Positions 1 to 9,172 of a DNA stretch of 56,177 bases are shown here, in pieces. Position 1 is the first letter of the stretch. Each line of letters begins with the position of its first letter. This DNA is from an uncultured Treponema sp. (GTDB taxonomy: Bacteria > Spirochaetota > Spirochaetia > Treponematales > Treponemataceae), in contig NZ_CAMHSK010000017.1 of the NCBI RefSeq assembly GCF_946187725.1, positions 1-56,177 of the forward strand, in the 5' to 3' direction. The notes under the pieces are model-generated. The model was given only the letters and a program-made list of their open reading frames with translations. It made no database searches and had not been told where the DNA came from. The position numbers were made by a program, and so were the translations under genes.

Positions 1-24
1 GCGCGGAAGCCGCCGGCTTTTTTC
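1..24 (+). terminator. Possible intrinsic terminator of a gene left of the window
   Basis: AAGCC (7-11) can pair with GGCTT (15-19) around a 3-base loop and is followed by further T residues up to position 23. The stem is short, extended only by G-T pairs. It would end a plus-strand gene lying before the window, which cannot be seen. Confidence 0.35.
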
Positions 25-148
25 TTTTTAAATTTCTTTTCCGTTTTCTTTTTCCTTTAAGAGATATTTTTACTGTTTGGGCATGAACTAGAGTTGGTAG
101 CGTTAGATAATTTCTAAAAGATTCTATAAAAATTGTAAAAATGTCGAT

Positions 149-373
149 TTATAGTATATCTAGCATTTCTCGAAAAAAATGATTTTCTATTCTTGCTTCG
201 TTCATAAGTTCACCAAAGGAAGTGTATTTTTTCCCTTGAAATCGTTCACCAAATAAAATTAAATCATTACCATTATCATCTCGGTCGTATGTCAGATTGT
301 AATTTTTTCCATTATATGTGAATTCAAATTCGCGTTTTGTATTAATCATAAAAATCAAATCATCTTTAGTCAT
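149..373 (-). CDS. Small hypothetical protein (74 aa)
   Basis: I do not recognise a family. The reading frame extends 8 codons further upstream, but ATG at 371-373 has a clear AGGAG six bases before it, so that start is chosen (MTKDDLIFMI). The product is short, soluble and acidic, with a central stretch rich in Tyr, Asn and Asp that looks like beta strands (FTYNGKNYNLTYDRDD) and a helical C-terminus. No signal peptide or membrane segment is seen. It lies downstream of the FAD-dependent oxidoreductase on the same strand with a 99-base gap, so it may or may not be co-transcribed. Confidence 0.6.
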   Translation of the reverse strand: MTKDDLIFMINTKREFEFTYNGKNYNLTYDRDDNGNDLILFGERFQGKKYTSFGELMNEARIENHFFREMLDIL

Positions 374-472
374 AGAATCTCCTGAAAGGAAGTGCAAAAA
401 ATCGGTTTGTAAAAGAGGAATTTATCCATTTATGCTAAGAAAGTTTTGAACAATAAAATCGAGAATTATTCA

Positions 473-2089
473 TCATTTTTCAAATTTTTCGCATATTTTA
501 GCGGCTACTTTTTCTCCATCCATAGCAGATGATCCAATTCCACCTGAATAGCCAGAACCTTCACCACAAGGATAGAGATTTTTAATACCGATACATTCAA
601 GGTCTTCTTTGTTTCGCAAAATTCGGACTGGTGTACTTGTGCGAGTTTCGCTTGCAATAAGCAGTGCATCGTCACAGACAAAGCCATGCATATTTTTATC
701 AAAGTCCTTAAAAGCCTGCTCAAGACGAGAACAAATTTCTTTTGGGAGCCATTGGTCGAGACGACTTGCAACTAGTCCCGGTTTGTAGCTTGATTCACCT
801 AAATCGGTTGAATCTTTGTGCTTTAAGAAATCAGTAAGTTTTTGTGCAGGTGCAAACTGACTGTTAGTTTGACGGAAAGTTTCTTCTTCGAGCCAGGTTC
901 GCCAATAAAGACCTGACAAAGCCGGGCATCCGTCTTCCGTTGCTTTTTTCTGAAATTCATAAGGAATATCTTCTGGCCTTGTTTCAACAACAATTGCGGC
1001 GTTGCTCCATTGACTGTTTCTGCCTGAAGCAGACATTCCGTTGATAACAATTTGATTTTCTGCCGTTGCACAGGGAACAACAAAGCCTCCTGGGCACATG
1101 CAAAAACTGTAAACACCTCGCTCTTCAACTTGAGTTGTGAGACGATATTCAGCGGCTTGCGGCATGGATTTTCCATGAAACTGGATGGAATCGATAAGGC
1201 TTCTTGGATGTTCAACCCGCACTCCTACTGCGAATGTTTTTGCTTCAAGTGAAGAAGGAGAAATTTTCGCTATCATTTTGTAAATGTCTGGAGCTGAATG
1301 CCCTGTAGCCAAAATGACGGCTTCTGCTGTTATAGAAGAATTTTCGCTAGTTTTGAGATTTTTTGTTCGGATTCCTTTGATTACGGTTTCCTGCGATGAG
1401 GAAATCTTTTCCACGATTAAATCTGTGCACAAGGTATCGAACTTAAATTCACCGCCAAGTTCGATGATTTTATTTCGCATCCCGCTGATGATGCCAGGTA
1501 ACTTATCTGTGCCGATGTGCGGATGTGCATCGGTCATGATTTTTTCGCTTGCACCGAATTCTACGAAAATTCTGTAAATTTTACCGATATCGCCCCGTTT
1601 GTTGCTTCGTGTGTAAAGTTTTCCATCGGAGAAAGTTCCGGCTCCACCTTCGCCGAAGCAAAAATTTGATTCGGCATTGAGCTTTCCTTCTTTTTCGAGA
1701 GCGTCAACATCTTTTTTTCGCTCATCAGTGCAGGACCCGCGTTCAATCAGAATTGGCTTGATGCCTTTTTCGAGCAGTCTGAAAGCTGCATATAATCCTG
1801 CTGGCCCCGTTCCAATGATTAGAACAGTATGTTTGCCGTCTGCTTTTTTCCAGACCGGTAAGAATTCTCCGTCACCATTTGGCTCTTCACCAATGTAAAC
1901 TTTATATCTGAGAATAAGTTTTATTTGGGCATGTCGTGCATCAATCGATTTTTTTATAAAAACTGAGATAATTTCTTCTTTTTTTGCGGAAATGCCCTTT
2001 TTTGCAAGAGCACGCATGATTTCTGAGTCGATAATTGCTTTGTTTTTTTCATCGCCCGGTTTAATTGTAATTGAAATATCTGTGGTCAT
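473..2089 (-). CDS. NAD(P)/FAD-dependent oxidoreductase (FAD-dependent dehydrogenase family)
   Basis: A 538-residue cytoplasmic flavoprotein. After an N-terminal region of about 90 residues typical of the uncharacterised bacterial FAD-dependent dehydrogenases comes a dinucleotide-binding motif (VLIIGTGPAGLYAAFRLLEKG), then FGEGGAGTFSDGKL, a second nucleotide-related stretch (AVILATGHSA), and near the C-terminus YPCGEGSGYSGGIGSSAMDG, the usual FAD-closing segment of this family. Substrate is unknown. The frame opens at 2110, but ATG at 2087-2089 is preferred: a TATAAT lies 9 bases before it (2099-2104 on this strand), which would give an almost leaderless mRNA. No convincing -35 was found. Confidence 0.88.
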   Translation of the reverse strand: MTTDISITIKPGDEKNKAIIDSEIMRALAKKGISAKKEEIISVFIKKSIDARHAQIKLILRYKVYIGEEPNGDGEFLPVWKKADGKHTVLIIGTGPAGLYAAFRLLEKGIKPILIERGSCTDERKKDVDALEKEGKLNAESNFCFGEGGAGTFSDGKLYTRSNKRGDIGKIYRIFVEFGASEKIMTDAHPHIGTDKLPGIISGMRNKIIELGGEFKFDTLCTDLIVEKISSSQETVIKGIRTKNLKTSENSSITAEAVILATGHSAPDIYKMIAKISPSSLEAKTFAVGVRVEHPRSLIDSIQFHGKSMPQAAEYRLTTQVEERGVYSFCMCPGGFVVPCATAENQIVINGMSASGRNSQWSNAAIVVETRPEDIPYEFQKKATEDGCPALSGLYWRTWLEEETFRQTNSQFAPAQKLTDFLKHKDSTDLGESSYKPGLVASRLDQWLPKEICSRLEQAFKDFDKNMHGFVCDDALLIASETRTSTPVRILRNKEDLECIGIKNLYPCGEGSGYSGGIGSSAMDGEKVAAKICEKFEK

Positions 2090-2190
2090 TAGCCAAATAT
2101 TATAGTGCATTTTCTGTCAGTTCGCTAGCTTTTTATATTTCTTTTGAAAGTGTTGAGTAAATTCAAAGATTCGTGCAAAATATAGAGATT

Positions 2191-3288
2191 ATGTTTGATT
2201 GTTTTCTTGCTCAGTTGCTTGCGTTGACAATGATTTTTTTCTGTTCATCGCGTTTTTTTTTCATTAAAGATGCCCGGCTTGATTCATTTGTTGTTTTTGC
2301 TCCTCTTTCCTTTGCAATCTCAATTCTGATTTTATTCTGCTTTGATTTTTCTGTTTTCAGTTTTGCAATTTTTGTCCTTTCGCTTCTTGTTTTTTTTACG
2401 AATTTCCGTGCTGTTTTGCGTTTGTCCGACAAGCTGATTGTTGATAATTACAGTGCGATTTTTATCATTTTTTCTATTATAGAGTTGATTTTGACAATTC
2501 TCCTGCTTGCGGCCTTGATTTTCTTTAGGCCTGTAAAGTATTCGGAAAAGGATTTTGGCGTAACAAAGACCCAATATTCTCTTACGGGCGCTGCTTCAAA
2601 TCTTCAAATTCGCGAAAAGTATTTGAAAGGCGGCCGTTTTTCTGGAAATCTTTTTGTTTATGAGCCTGAGGTTAATGATGAAATAACAGCTGAAATATAT
2701 TCAGAAAATCCAGTTTTGCTTTTTGTCAGTGGAATTCGGGCTGGCGTAAAAGATTACGAACCTTATCTTATGCTTTTGTCGCAGAAAGGTTATAAAGTTC
2801 TTGCCGCCGATTTGTATGCTCCGGATTTCAATCTTCTTTCCCCAAAATTTGAGAATAAATTTATAAAGGAATTGGTTGAATCAAAATTTTTGAGGAAATT
2901 TGCTGCAATCAGTTATGAAAAGGAAAAGCCTGCTGAATTTGAAAAAATCATTGCCGCTGAAAAGACTCTTGCTACAAAAAAATACTCTGCGCTAACGAAA
3001 CTTGCACTAGAATTTTTGGGCGATGACAAAAAATTTATCTATATTGTTGATAATGTTGATTTTGATTCGATTTATGCGGTAATTGATAAATTTAATACTG
3101 AGCCATATTCAAATGCAAAAGGTTTTGTTTCAATGAACCGGGTTGATGAATATAAGACGAGTGGTTACGGTTTTATTGAGCAGACTGATGTTCTTCTTGC
3201 GCATCAAAAAGGAATTGAGCGTGAAAATAAATTCTTTATTGCCCGATATGTTGCAAACAAGACGATAAAGGCAATAACTGAAAAATAG
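2191..3288 (+). CDS. Membrane protein with an alpha/beta-hydrolase-like domain lacking the catalytic serine
   Basis: The first ~115 residues hold about four hydrophobic helices; the remaining ~250 residues look like a soluble domain. The segment VLLFVSGIRAGVKDYEPYLMLLSQKGYKVLAADLYAPDF has the strand-turn-helix-strand pattern of dienelactone-hydrolase-like alpha/beta hydrolases, yet no GXSXG nucleophile elbow follows, so catalysis of the usual type is unlikely. A GTG at 2173 in the same frame is an alternative start; neither start has a Shine-Dalgarno. A weak TTGAGT (2153-2158) and CAAAAT (2176-2181) at 17-bp spacing would put the mRNA start close to ATG 2191. Function unknown. Confidence 0.7.
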   Translation: MFDCFLAQLLALTMIFFCSSRFFFIKDARLDSFVVFAPLSFAISILILFCFDFSVFSFAIFVLSLLVFFTNFRAVLRLSDKLIVDNYSAIFIIFSIIELILTILLLAALIFFRPVKYSEKDFGVTKTQYSLTGAASNLQIREKYLKGGRFSGNLFVYEPEVNDEITAEIYSENPVLLFVSGIRAGVKDYEPYLMLLSQKGYKVLAADLYAPDFNLLSPKFENKFIKELVESKFLRKFAAISYEKEKPAEFEKIIAAEKTLATKKYSALTKLALEFLGDDKKFIYIVDNVDFDSIYAVIDKFNTEPYSNAKGFVSMNRVDEYKTSGYGFIEQTDVLLAHQKGIERENKFFIARYVANKTIKAITEK

Positions 3289-3345
3289 CTTGCGAGCGTG
3301 CCTCTGGTATGTTTGTAGAGCATTGAGTTTTCATAGGAGATTTGT

Positions 3346-4113
3346 ATGACTTTGACAGAATTAAACCGATATTTCAATTCGTTTCTTCATAAAGAAGATT
3401 ATGATTCTGATGTTTCACTCAATGGAATTCAGATTTCTAATTCTATGCCAGACGAAAAGCAGATTACAAAGGTGGCTTTTGCAGTTGATGCATGCGAAGC
3501 GAGTGCAATCAAAGCTGCAGAAGCCGGTGCTCAGGTGCTTTTTGTTCATCACGGACTTTTCTGGGGGCACTGCGAAACGATTACTGGAATTCATTACAAA
3601 AGAGTTGCACCATTCATCAAAAATGACCTGGCTTTAATTGCTTATCATATTCCGCTTGATGCGAATGAATTTGTCGGAAACAATTTTGGTCTGGCAAGGC
3701 GAATCGGACTTGAAAAGGTTCGTCCTTTTGGAAAATGGCGTGGAATGACTTTGGGGGCTTTGGGAGAACTTCCTGAAGAACTTACAATTGAGGAACTTGA
3801 AAAAAAACTTTTCCCAAACGGAGAAAAGGCGGCGCACATTCTGCCATTCGGAAAAAAATTGATTAAAAAGGTCGCGATTATTTCTGGAGGGGCAGGTGAT
3901 GATTTTGATCAGGCTGCTAAAATCGGTGCGGATGTATACATTACTGGCGAAATCGGGCACGCTGATTTTCATGGCATCGAAGAATCTGGAATTAATGTGA
4001 TTGCGGGCGGGCACTATCAGACGGAAACGGTTGGTGTTCAGCTTGTGCAAAAACGCCTTGAAGAAGATAAAGGGCTTGAAACTGTATTTATCGACATTCC
4101 TACCAATTTATGA
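3346..4113 (+). CDS. NIF3-like dinuclear metal-centre protein
   Basis: A 255-residue NIF3/YbgI-family protein. Family hallmarks seen are FAVDACEASAIKAAEAGAQVLFVHHGLFW (first metal-binding His pair), AYHIPLDANEFVGNNFGLA (His and Asp ligands), ISGGAGDD, ADVYITGEIGHADFHG (helical His/Asp region) and GGHYQTETVGV near the end. Members form toroidal hexamers with two metal ions per subunit; the cellular role is unsettled, and some relatives act as GTP cyclohydrolase-like or stress proteins. The start has AGGAG seven bases upstream (TAGGAGATTTGTATG). It is followed after 78 bases by lspA, which has its own -10. Confidence 0.9.
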   Translation: MTLTELNRYFNSFLHKEDYDSDVSLNGIQISNSMPDEKQITKVAFAVDACEASAIKAAEAGAQVLFVHHGLFWGHCETITGIHYKRVAPFIKNDLALIAYHIPLDANEFVGNNFGLARRIGLEKVRPFGKWRGMTLGALGELPEELTIEELEKKLFPNGEKAAHILPFGKKLIKKVAIISGGAGDDFDQAAKIGADVYITGEIGHADFHGIEESGINVIAGGHYQTETVGVQLVQKRLEEDKGLETVFIDIPTNL

Positions 4114-4191
4114 TATACTTACAAAATATTTTTCGGGTTCTGCATTTAATTATTACTCCATTGTACCCGATATAATTAAAAAAGGTAGATT

Positions 4192-4776
4192 ATGTCAGAT
4201 AATACAATAGAAGTTTCATTCAAGCCAAAATATTTTACTGCAAAAAAACTGATTCCTCTCATACTTGTGCTGCTGGTTCTTGCTTTAGATCAACTTACGA
4301 AGCTCATCGTAACCGATACAATTCCTCTCTATGGTATGGGTGGCTCATTCTTTAACGGTGCATTACGAATCATTCATGTGAACAATCCTGGAATTGCGTT
4401 CAGCATTGGTCAGGGATGGAGCCTTGCAGTGCGTGGTGTGCTTTTCCGTATTATTCCGCTGCTTGTTATTCTTGTCGTGCTCGGCGTATACATGCGAAAT
4501 GATGATTTCTCGCAGCTTCAGAGATGGAGCATTGCAGGTATTGTTGGCGGCGGATTTGGCAATCTGATTGACAGATTTTTCCGCTCTGAAGGTGTTGTTG
4601 ATTTCATCGATGTAAAATGGTTCGGAATTTCAAATTCTCCGTTTAAATTTTTACGCTGGGAAAGATGGCCTACTTTTAATATTGCTGATTCTGCTGTCGT
4701 CGTTTGTGGAATCCTATTGATTATTTCTTTCGGAATCGCAATGAAAAGGGCAAAAAATGCTGAGGCGGCTGAGTAA
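4192..4776 (+). CDS. lspA: Lipoprotein signal peptidase (signal peptidase II)
   Basis: An aspartic peptidase of the inner membrane that cleaves signal peptides of diacylglyceryl-modified prolipoproteins; fitting for a genome with many lipoproteins (at least eight in this window). Four membrane segments are visible. The conserved blocks are LDQLTK in helix 1, NPGIAFSIGQG, GGFGNLIDRFF, VVDFIDVKW with the first catalytic Asp, and FNIADSAVVVGG-like FNIADSAVVVCG with the second. At 194 residues it is a little longer than the ~160 usual, through an N-terminal cytoplasmic extension and the insert GISNSPFKFLRWERWP. A TATAAT at 4171-4176 and an AAGG before ATG suggest a very short leader. Confidence 0.95.
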   Translation: MSDNTIEVSFKPKYFTAKKLIPLILVLLVLALDQLTKLIVTDTIPLYGMGGSFFNGALRIIHVNNPGIAFSIGQGWSLAVRGVLFRIIPLLVILVVLGVYMRNDDFSQLQRWSIAGIVGGGFGNLIDRFFRSEGVVDFIDVKWFGISNSPFKFLRWERWPTFNIADSAVVVCGILLIISFGIAMKRAKNAEAAE

Positions 4777-5069
4777 TGACAATCAAAGAAAGAACTTTTT
4801 TGTTTAATATTGCTGTAATTCTTTACAATATCATACTTGGATTGATAATCGAAGCAGTTCTGCTGATTGCGCTCTTGTTTTTCCTTGCAGAGCATCCGAA
4901 TCTTTCAGAAAGTATTTTCAGTCAGATTGCCTTACCGGTCTTGCTTTTGATTGGCCTGATTGCTGCAATGGCGATTTCTGTGCACACTGTTGGCTGGGCA
5001 ATCCGAAAATTTCATCTTGAAGATAAACTTGACCCAAAAGTTGTAAGCCGATACCAGAAAAAGCTGTAA
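4776..5069 (+). CDS. Small two-helix membrane protein
   Basis: A 97-residue protein with two long hydrophobic segments (about residues 8-38 and 47-75) and a basic C-terminal tail (KFHLEDKLDPKVVSRYQKKL). No family recognised. Its ATG overlaps the lspA stop codon (TAATG), so it is almost certainly translated by coupling to lspA and belongs to the same transcript, ending at the terminator 5081-5100. A role with lspA in the envelope is only a guess from position. Confidence 0.75.
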   Translation: MTIKERTFLFNIAVILYNIILGLIIEAVLLIALLFFLAEHPNLSESIFSQIALPVLLLIGLIAAMAISVHTVGWAIRKFHLEDKLDPKVVSRYQKKL

Positions 5070-5075
5070 ATAACA

Positions 5076-5106
5076 AAAAACCCCGCTTGATGAAGCGGGG
5101 CATTTT
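5076..5106. terminator. Bidirectional intrinsic terminator between the lspA operon and pta
   Basis: CCCCGCTT (5081-5088) and AAGCGGGG (5093-5100) form a perfect 8-bp stem with loop GATG. It is preceded by six A and followed by CATTTTTT, so it can end transcripts from both convergent sides. Confidence 0.93.
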
Positions 5107-6132
5107 TTAAGCCTGAAGAGCAGTAACTGCTACTGTGTCAACGATTTCTTCGACATTGCATCCGCGGCTCAAATCATTGAGTGGTTTTGCAAAACCCTGG
5201 CAGATTGGGCCGATTGCCTTCCAGCCGCCCATTCGTGCTGCAATCTTGTAGCCGATGTTGCCTGCGTTAATGTTCGGGAAGATGAATGTGTTTGCGTGTC
5301 CAGCGACCGGGCTACCTGGAGCTTTGAGTTCGCCAACTTCAGGAGCGATTGCTGCGTCAAACTGGAATTCACCGTCCAAAGCCAAATTCGGAGCCTTTTC
5401 ATGAGCGATGATTGTTGCTCGAGAGACTTTGCCGACTGTATCGCCGTCTTTTGGATCAGCACCGCTTCCCTTTGTTGAGAATGAAAGCATTGCAACTTTT
5501 GGTTCGATTCCGCCGATGACTTTTGCTGTGTTAGCAGAAGCGATTGCAATGTCAGCGAGCTGTTCTTCGGTTGGGTTGATGTTTATTGCACAGTCACCGA
5601 AAACTGCGATTCCATTTGGAAGATATTTGTTTGTTCCTTCACCTGTAACCATGATGAAGCAAGAAGATACTGTGCTTACTCCAGGAGCTGTTTTAATTAC
5701 CTGCAATCCTGGGCGGAGTGTGTTTGCTGTTGAGTGACATGCTCCAGAAACGAAACCGTCAGCGTCTCCAGCCTTCAAAATGAGGGCGCCGTACATGGTG
5801 TAATCTTTGAGAGCGGCAGCTTTAGCAGCAGCAACATCTGCATATTCTGGCAGGCCAGTTTTTTTGTTGAGTTTGCCTTCGCGTGCTTTGTACAGAATTT
5901 CTGCATATTTGTCGGCATTTGGGTCAGTTGTCGGGTCAACGATGTTAACACCGCTCATGTCAAAACCGAATTTTTCGATTTCTGCCTTGTTGCCAAGAAG
6001 GGTGATTTTTGCGATGCCCTCTTTTACGATGACAGAAGCAGCCTCTACGACACGCTTGTCCTCACCTTCACAAAGAACGATAGTCTTGCCGGCAGCTTTT
6101 GCTTTGGCACGAAGTTCTTTTACAAAATCCAT
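5107..6132 (-). CDS. pta: Phosphate acetyltransferase
   Basis: Interconverts acetyl-CoA and acetyl phosphate in the cytoplasm; with acetate kinase it yields ATP from fermented sugars. The 341-residue length matches the short, single-domain Pta class. Motifs include IVLCEGEDKRVVEAA near the N-terminus, DADGFVSGACHSTANTLRPGLQ, GDCAININPTEEQLADIAIAS, MLSFSTKGSG, and FPNINAGNIGYKIAARMGGWKAIGPICQGFAKPLNDLSRGC at the C-terminus, all conserved in the family. The start has GAGGC seven bases upstream. No ack gene is in the window. The upstream neighbour on this strand is the conserved protein 6256-7911, 123 bases away. Confidence 0.96.
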   Translation of the reverse strand: MDFVKELRAKAKAAGKTIVLCEGEDKRVVEAASVIVKEGIAKITLLGNKAEIEKFGFDMSGVNIVDPTTDPNADKYAEILYKAREGKLNKKTGLPEYADVAAAKAAALKDYTMYGALILKAGDADGFVSGACHSTANTLRPGLQVIKTAPGVSTVSSCFIMVTGEGTNKYLPNGIAVFGDCAININPTEEQLADIAIASANTAKVIGGIEPKVAMLSFSTKGSGADPKDGDTVGKVSRATIIAHEKAPNLALDGEFQFDAAIAPEVGELKAPGSPVAGHANTFIFPNINAGNIGYKIAARMGGWKAIGPICQGFAKPLNDLSRGCNVEEIVDTVAVTALQA

Positions 6133-6255
6133 AATTTTGCCTCGATATATATATAAAATTATTGACGATTATATTGTAGTCTTTTTACACAGAGAATCAA
6201 TTAAAAATTCCAACATTTTTTTGTCTATTTTGTACCAATCCCAATTTGGTCAGGA

Positions 6256-7911
6256 TTAATATCCGTCAGACATGGCTCGGTTCAAATCACGCTGATAAAG
6301 CTCTGCGTATACAGGACTTCGCATCTTGAGGTCTTCTTTTTTCTGCTGATTGAACGGAACGAAACGCCAGAATACGGCACGAAGTTCTTTGTCCATTCGC
6401 TGAATACCGTTAACTTCTTTTGTCATCCAAAGAACATAATCGGCGATGAAGTAAGATTTGAGGTCACCCTTGAGCTTCTGGCGTTCAATCCACTGATAGT
6501 ACTGACCTGTGAGGCCTTCTTCCATCCAGTAGTAGCTTGCCTTTTCTTTTGCAACCTGCCAGCGCAAATCAGCAACGGCCATGAGGATGGCAATTTTGAG
6601 ATCACGCGGATACATCGGAATAACGATACGACCACGGCTTGTGACACGATTATAACGATCGAACGGTTCCCAACAGAAACCGAAATCACCATAAGTTGGG
6701 AGGCAAAGTACATAAGGAACGATTCTGTTCTTCATGTTCTTGTGGACTCGGACGAAACATTCAGGGTCATTGTCTTCGACCCATTTGAGGATGCTCAGAA
6801 CATTTTCGCGGAAACCTGTGAGACGAGGCACACAATGGTAGAATTCCCGCGTAAAAATCGGGAACTGATTACCCTGACGGCCACAAGTCATTTTTGCCAT
6901 CTGGCGGACAGTCTGGAACTCAATCATGAGGTCGCCTGTGCTGACTTCCATTGCTTCTGGCTGACCTGTGAGTTTGTCATCGAGTGAACGGCCGATTGCT
7001 TTTGCTTCTTCAAATTCTTTTATGTAGTTTGAAAGATCTTTGTCAATTTTCTGCAATGCCCGAAGCTTTTCTTGAATTTCGCCGAAAAGACGCTTTTGTG
7101 CTTCGGAATAAGGCTGTTTGTGTGGTTCAAGACCGAGCATAGGATTGTGCTCACAAAGTGAAGTGATTCTGTTTTTGAGCTCATTTTCAACCATAAGGCG
7201 CTCAGATTCTTTTGAATTCAAAAGACTCTCTGCGTTCTGCAATTTTCCTTCATTTTTGCTTTTAAGCTGTTGAATTCGCTGAGTTTCGGCAGCCGGGTCA
7301 TTTTTGCGTGGAGTGCGGGCTTCATCTGTGGCTGAAAGATTGAGCCTTCCTGAAGCGATTTCTTTGAACCATTCGTCCATGTAGAAAACCGGTTCGCCGC
7401 TGGTATTTTCGAGGAATACAGATGAGAAAAGCTGTTTTTGTTCCGGAGTGAAAAGGGAAGGCAGTACAACGCCAAATCGGAGCAACATTCGTTTTGGTTT
7501 TTCGAGATTGTAGTCGCCAGCTTTCTGGCACATGACTCGAATCAGCTCCCACCATGAAGTAACGAGCTGCTGACGATATACAGTGCGGTCTTTTGGGTCC
7601 TGACAGGTGAGGTATTTTGAGAGAATTTTGTGGACTCGTTGTGCCTGTTCGCCTTCGCCACCAAGTGCGGTCTTATAATAAGAAGAGTCATCAAAAATGT
7701 GATGGGGTTCATCAGAATAAAATTTTGTAATTTCCTGAAAGCCGTGCTGAGACAAATCGACTTTATGAGCTGATGTTGAAGCAGGTTCGTTGTGTGCTGG
7801 TTCTGGTTCATCAGAAACATCCTTGAAAGATGGTAACTCACTTGGTCCTATGTCAGCTTCTGTTTCGGCAAGCAAAGCCGCAATGGTTGGATCCAAATCT
7901 TGATCTGTCAT
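6256..7911 (-). CDS. Conserved spirochaetal protein of unknown function (551 aa)
   Basis: I do not recognise a characterised family. From memory a protein of this kind sits next to pta in other treponemes, which supports a conserved gene. The N-terminal ~60 residues are acidic and low in complexity (Pro, Glu, Ser, Ala). Residues around 195-300 are strongly charged and predicted to form a coiled coil (AETQRIQQLKSKNEGKLQNA and following heptads). The C-terminal ~230 residues are globular and rich in aromatic and Arg residues (YVLCLPTYGDFGFCWEPFDR, SRGRIVIPMYPRDLKIAI). No signal peptide or membrane helix, so cytoplasmic. A TATAAT about 40 bases before the start (near 7950) is a candidate -10. 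Confidence 0.8.
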   Translation of the reverse strand: MTDQDLDPTIAALLAETEADIGPSELPSFKDVSDEPEPAHNEPASTSAHKVDLSQHGFQEITKFYSDEPHHIFDDSSYYKTALGGEGEQAQRVHKILSKYLTCQDPKDRTVYRQQLVTSWWELIRVMCQKAGDYNLEKPKRMLLRFGVVLPSLFTPEQKQLFSSVFLENTSGEPVFYMDEWFKEIASGRLNLSATDEARTPRKNDPAAETQRIQQLKSKNEGKLQNAESLLNSKESERLMVENELKNRITSLCEHNPMLGLEPHKQPYSEAQKRLFGEIQEKLRALQKIDKDLSNYIKEFEEAKAIGRSLDDKLTGQPEAMEVSTGDLMIEFQTVRQMAKMTCGRQGNQFPIFTREFYHCVPRLTGFRENVLSILKWVEDNDPECFVRVHKNMKNRIVPYVLCLPTYGDFGFCWEPFDRYNRVTSRGRIVIPMYPRDLKIAILMAVADLRWQVAKEKASYYWMEEGLTGQYYQWIERQKLKGDLKSYFIADYVLWMTKEVNGIQRMDKELRAVFWRFVPFNQQKKEDLKMRSPVYAELYQRDLNRAMSDGY

Positions 7912-8003
7912 TCTATCTCATCCTCAAAAATAAAAGTGTATACATAAAATTATAACATGATAGTGTTTTTTTTTCACGAGAAATTTTCAAATATGAGAGA
8001 AGA

Positions 8004-8043
8004 TTGCCGAGTCAAAGCGAACGCGGTATGATAGACTAGAATT
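8004..8043 (+). promoter_or_regulatory. birA promoter giving a near-leaderless mRNA
   Basis: TTGCCG (8004-8009), exactly 17 bases, then TATGAT (8027-8032). The ATG is at 8044, so the expected start of transcription (about 8039) leaves a leader of only ~5 bases with no room for a Shine-Dalgarno. Confidence 0.75.
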
Positions 8044-9132
8044 ATGACGACTAAAGAAAAAGTTCTTTCAGCTCTTGCATCTCTCAAAAATGGTGATTTT
8101 ATCTCTGGTGAAGAGTTTGCCGTGACTTGTTCTGTTTCGCGCACGGCTATTTGGAAAGCAATTCGTTCGCTTGAAGAATCTGGGTATAAAATCGAAGCTG
8201 TTACAAATCGAGGATACCGGCTTGTCTCCAAACCTGATAATCTTGATGCCACAGAAATTTCACGAATTATAAAGGATTCCTGTGAAAAAATCGTGAAAAT
8301 CTTTCTTTTTGACACAATTGATTCTACAAATTCTGAAGCGAAACGAATTGCTGTTGAAGCCGGTGCATTTAGGGATGCAAAAGGGAACTTGACTGCGGGC
8401 GGTGAATCTGCAAATCTCTCTCTCTTTGCTGCTGAATCGCAAACAGGGGGGAAAGGTCGTTTGGGCAGAAGTTTCATTTCACCAAAGGAGACAGGTGTTT
8501 ACTTTTCTCTATTATATTCACCGAAAAATGGCGTAAAAAATCCTGCATTGTACACGGCGGCGGCGGCACTTGCGGTCGTGAAATCAATTTCAAAGCTTTA
8601 TGGCGAAGATGCTCAGATAAAATGGGTGAATGATGTTTTTCTTGCTGAAAAAAAGGTTTGCGGAATTCTGGTTGAGGGAATCGCAAATTTTGAGACAGGT
8701 AACATTGATGCGGCCGTAGTTGGAATCGGAATCAATATAAGGCAAAATAAAAATCTGAGCGGGGATATTGCAAAAATCGTCGGAAGCATAGAAGAAGCAA
8801 AACTTGCCCATAACAAAATTTTTGAAGCCAGAACAAAAAATGAGCTCATTGCGGAGGTTGTGTCAAATCTTCTCGGTTTTTATGAAAAATTTGAAAATGA
8901 TGATGAAAATGCGATAAAAGACCTTGTTTCGGAATATCGTGCAAAATCAATGCTGATTGGCAAAACTGTCACCGTCAATCCTGTTGCCGGAAGTGATTTT
9001 GAAAGCTACCGTGCGAAAGTAAAATCAATAAGCGACGAAATGAAACTTGTTGTTGAGAATGAGGCTGGAGAGATAAAAGAATTGAGTTCCGGGGAAGTCA
9101 GCCTGCACTCTTACGATTTTGCCAGCGCGTAA
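8044..9132 (+). CDS. birA: Biotin-[acetyl-CoA-carboxylase] ligase with N-terminal winged helix
   Basis: Activates biotin with ATP and transfers it to the biotin carrier lysine; the N-terminal winged helix (about residues 1-65, EEFAVTCSVSRTAIWKAIRSLEESGYKI) indicates the bifunctional ligase/repressor type. The catalytic domain shows SQTGGKGRLGRSF (equivalent of the GRGRRGR biotinoyl-AMP loop, here GKGRLGR), YFSLLYSP, IKWVNDVFLAEKKVCGILVE (KWPND-like motif with Val for Pro) and VGIGINIRQN. The C-terminal SH3-like domain follows. At 362 residues it is longer than the usual ~320, mainly from an insertion of about 20 residues before the GKGRLGR loop. Promoter and start indicate a leaderless mRNA. 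Confidence 0.94.
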   Translation: MTTKEKVLSALASLKNGDFISGEEFAVTCSVSRTAIWKAIRSLEESGYKIEAVTNRGYRLVSKPDNLDATEISRIIKDSCEKIVKIFLFDTIDSTNSEAKRIAVEAGAFRDAKGNLTAGGESANLSLFAAESQTGGKGRLGRSFISPKETGVYFSLLYSPKNGVKNPALYTAAAALAVVKSISKLYGEDAQIKWVNDVFLAEKKVCGILVEGIANFETGNIDAAVVGIGINIRQNKNLSGDIAKIVGSIEEAKLAHNKIFEARTKNELIAEVVSNLLGFYEKFENDDENAIKDLVSEYRAKSMLIGKTVTVNPVAGSDFESYRAKVKSISDEMKLVVENEAGEIKELSSGEVSLHSYDFASA

Positions 9133-9160
9133 GAATCTATCTTATATCCTTGATTTGTGT

Positions 9161-9172
9161 TATACTCTTAAA
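9161..9172 (+). promoter_or_regulatory. Candidate -10 for fmt, leaderless arrangement
   Basis: TATACT (9161-9166) ends six bases before the fmt ATG (9173). No good -35 was found at 16-18 bp. Transcription would begin at or next to the A of ATG. Confidence 0.5.
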
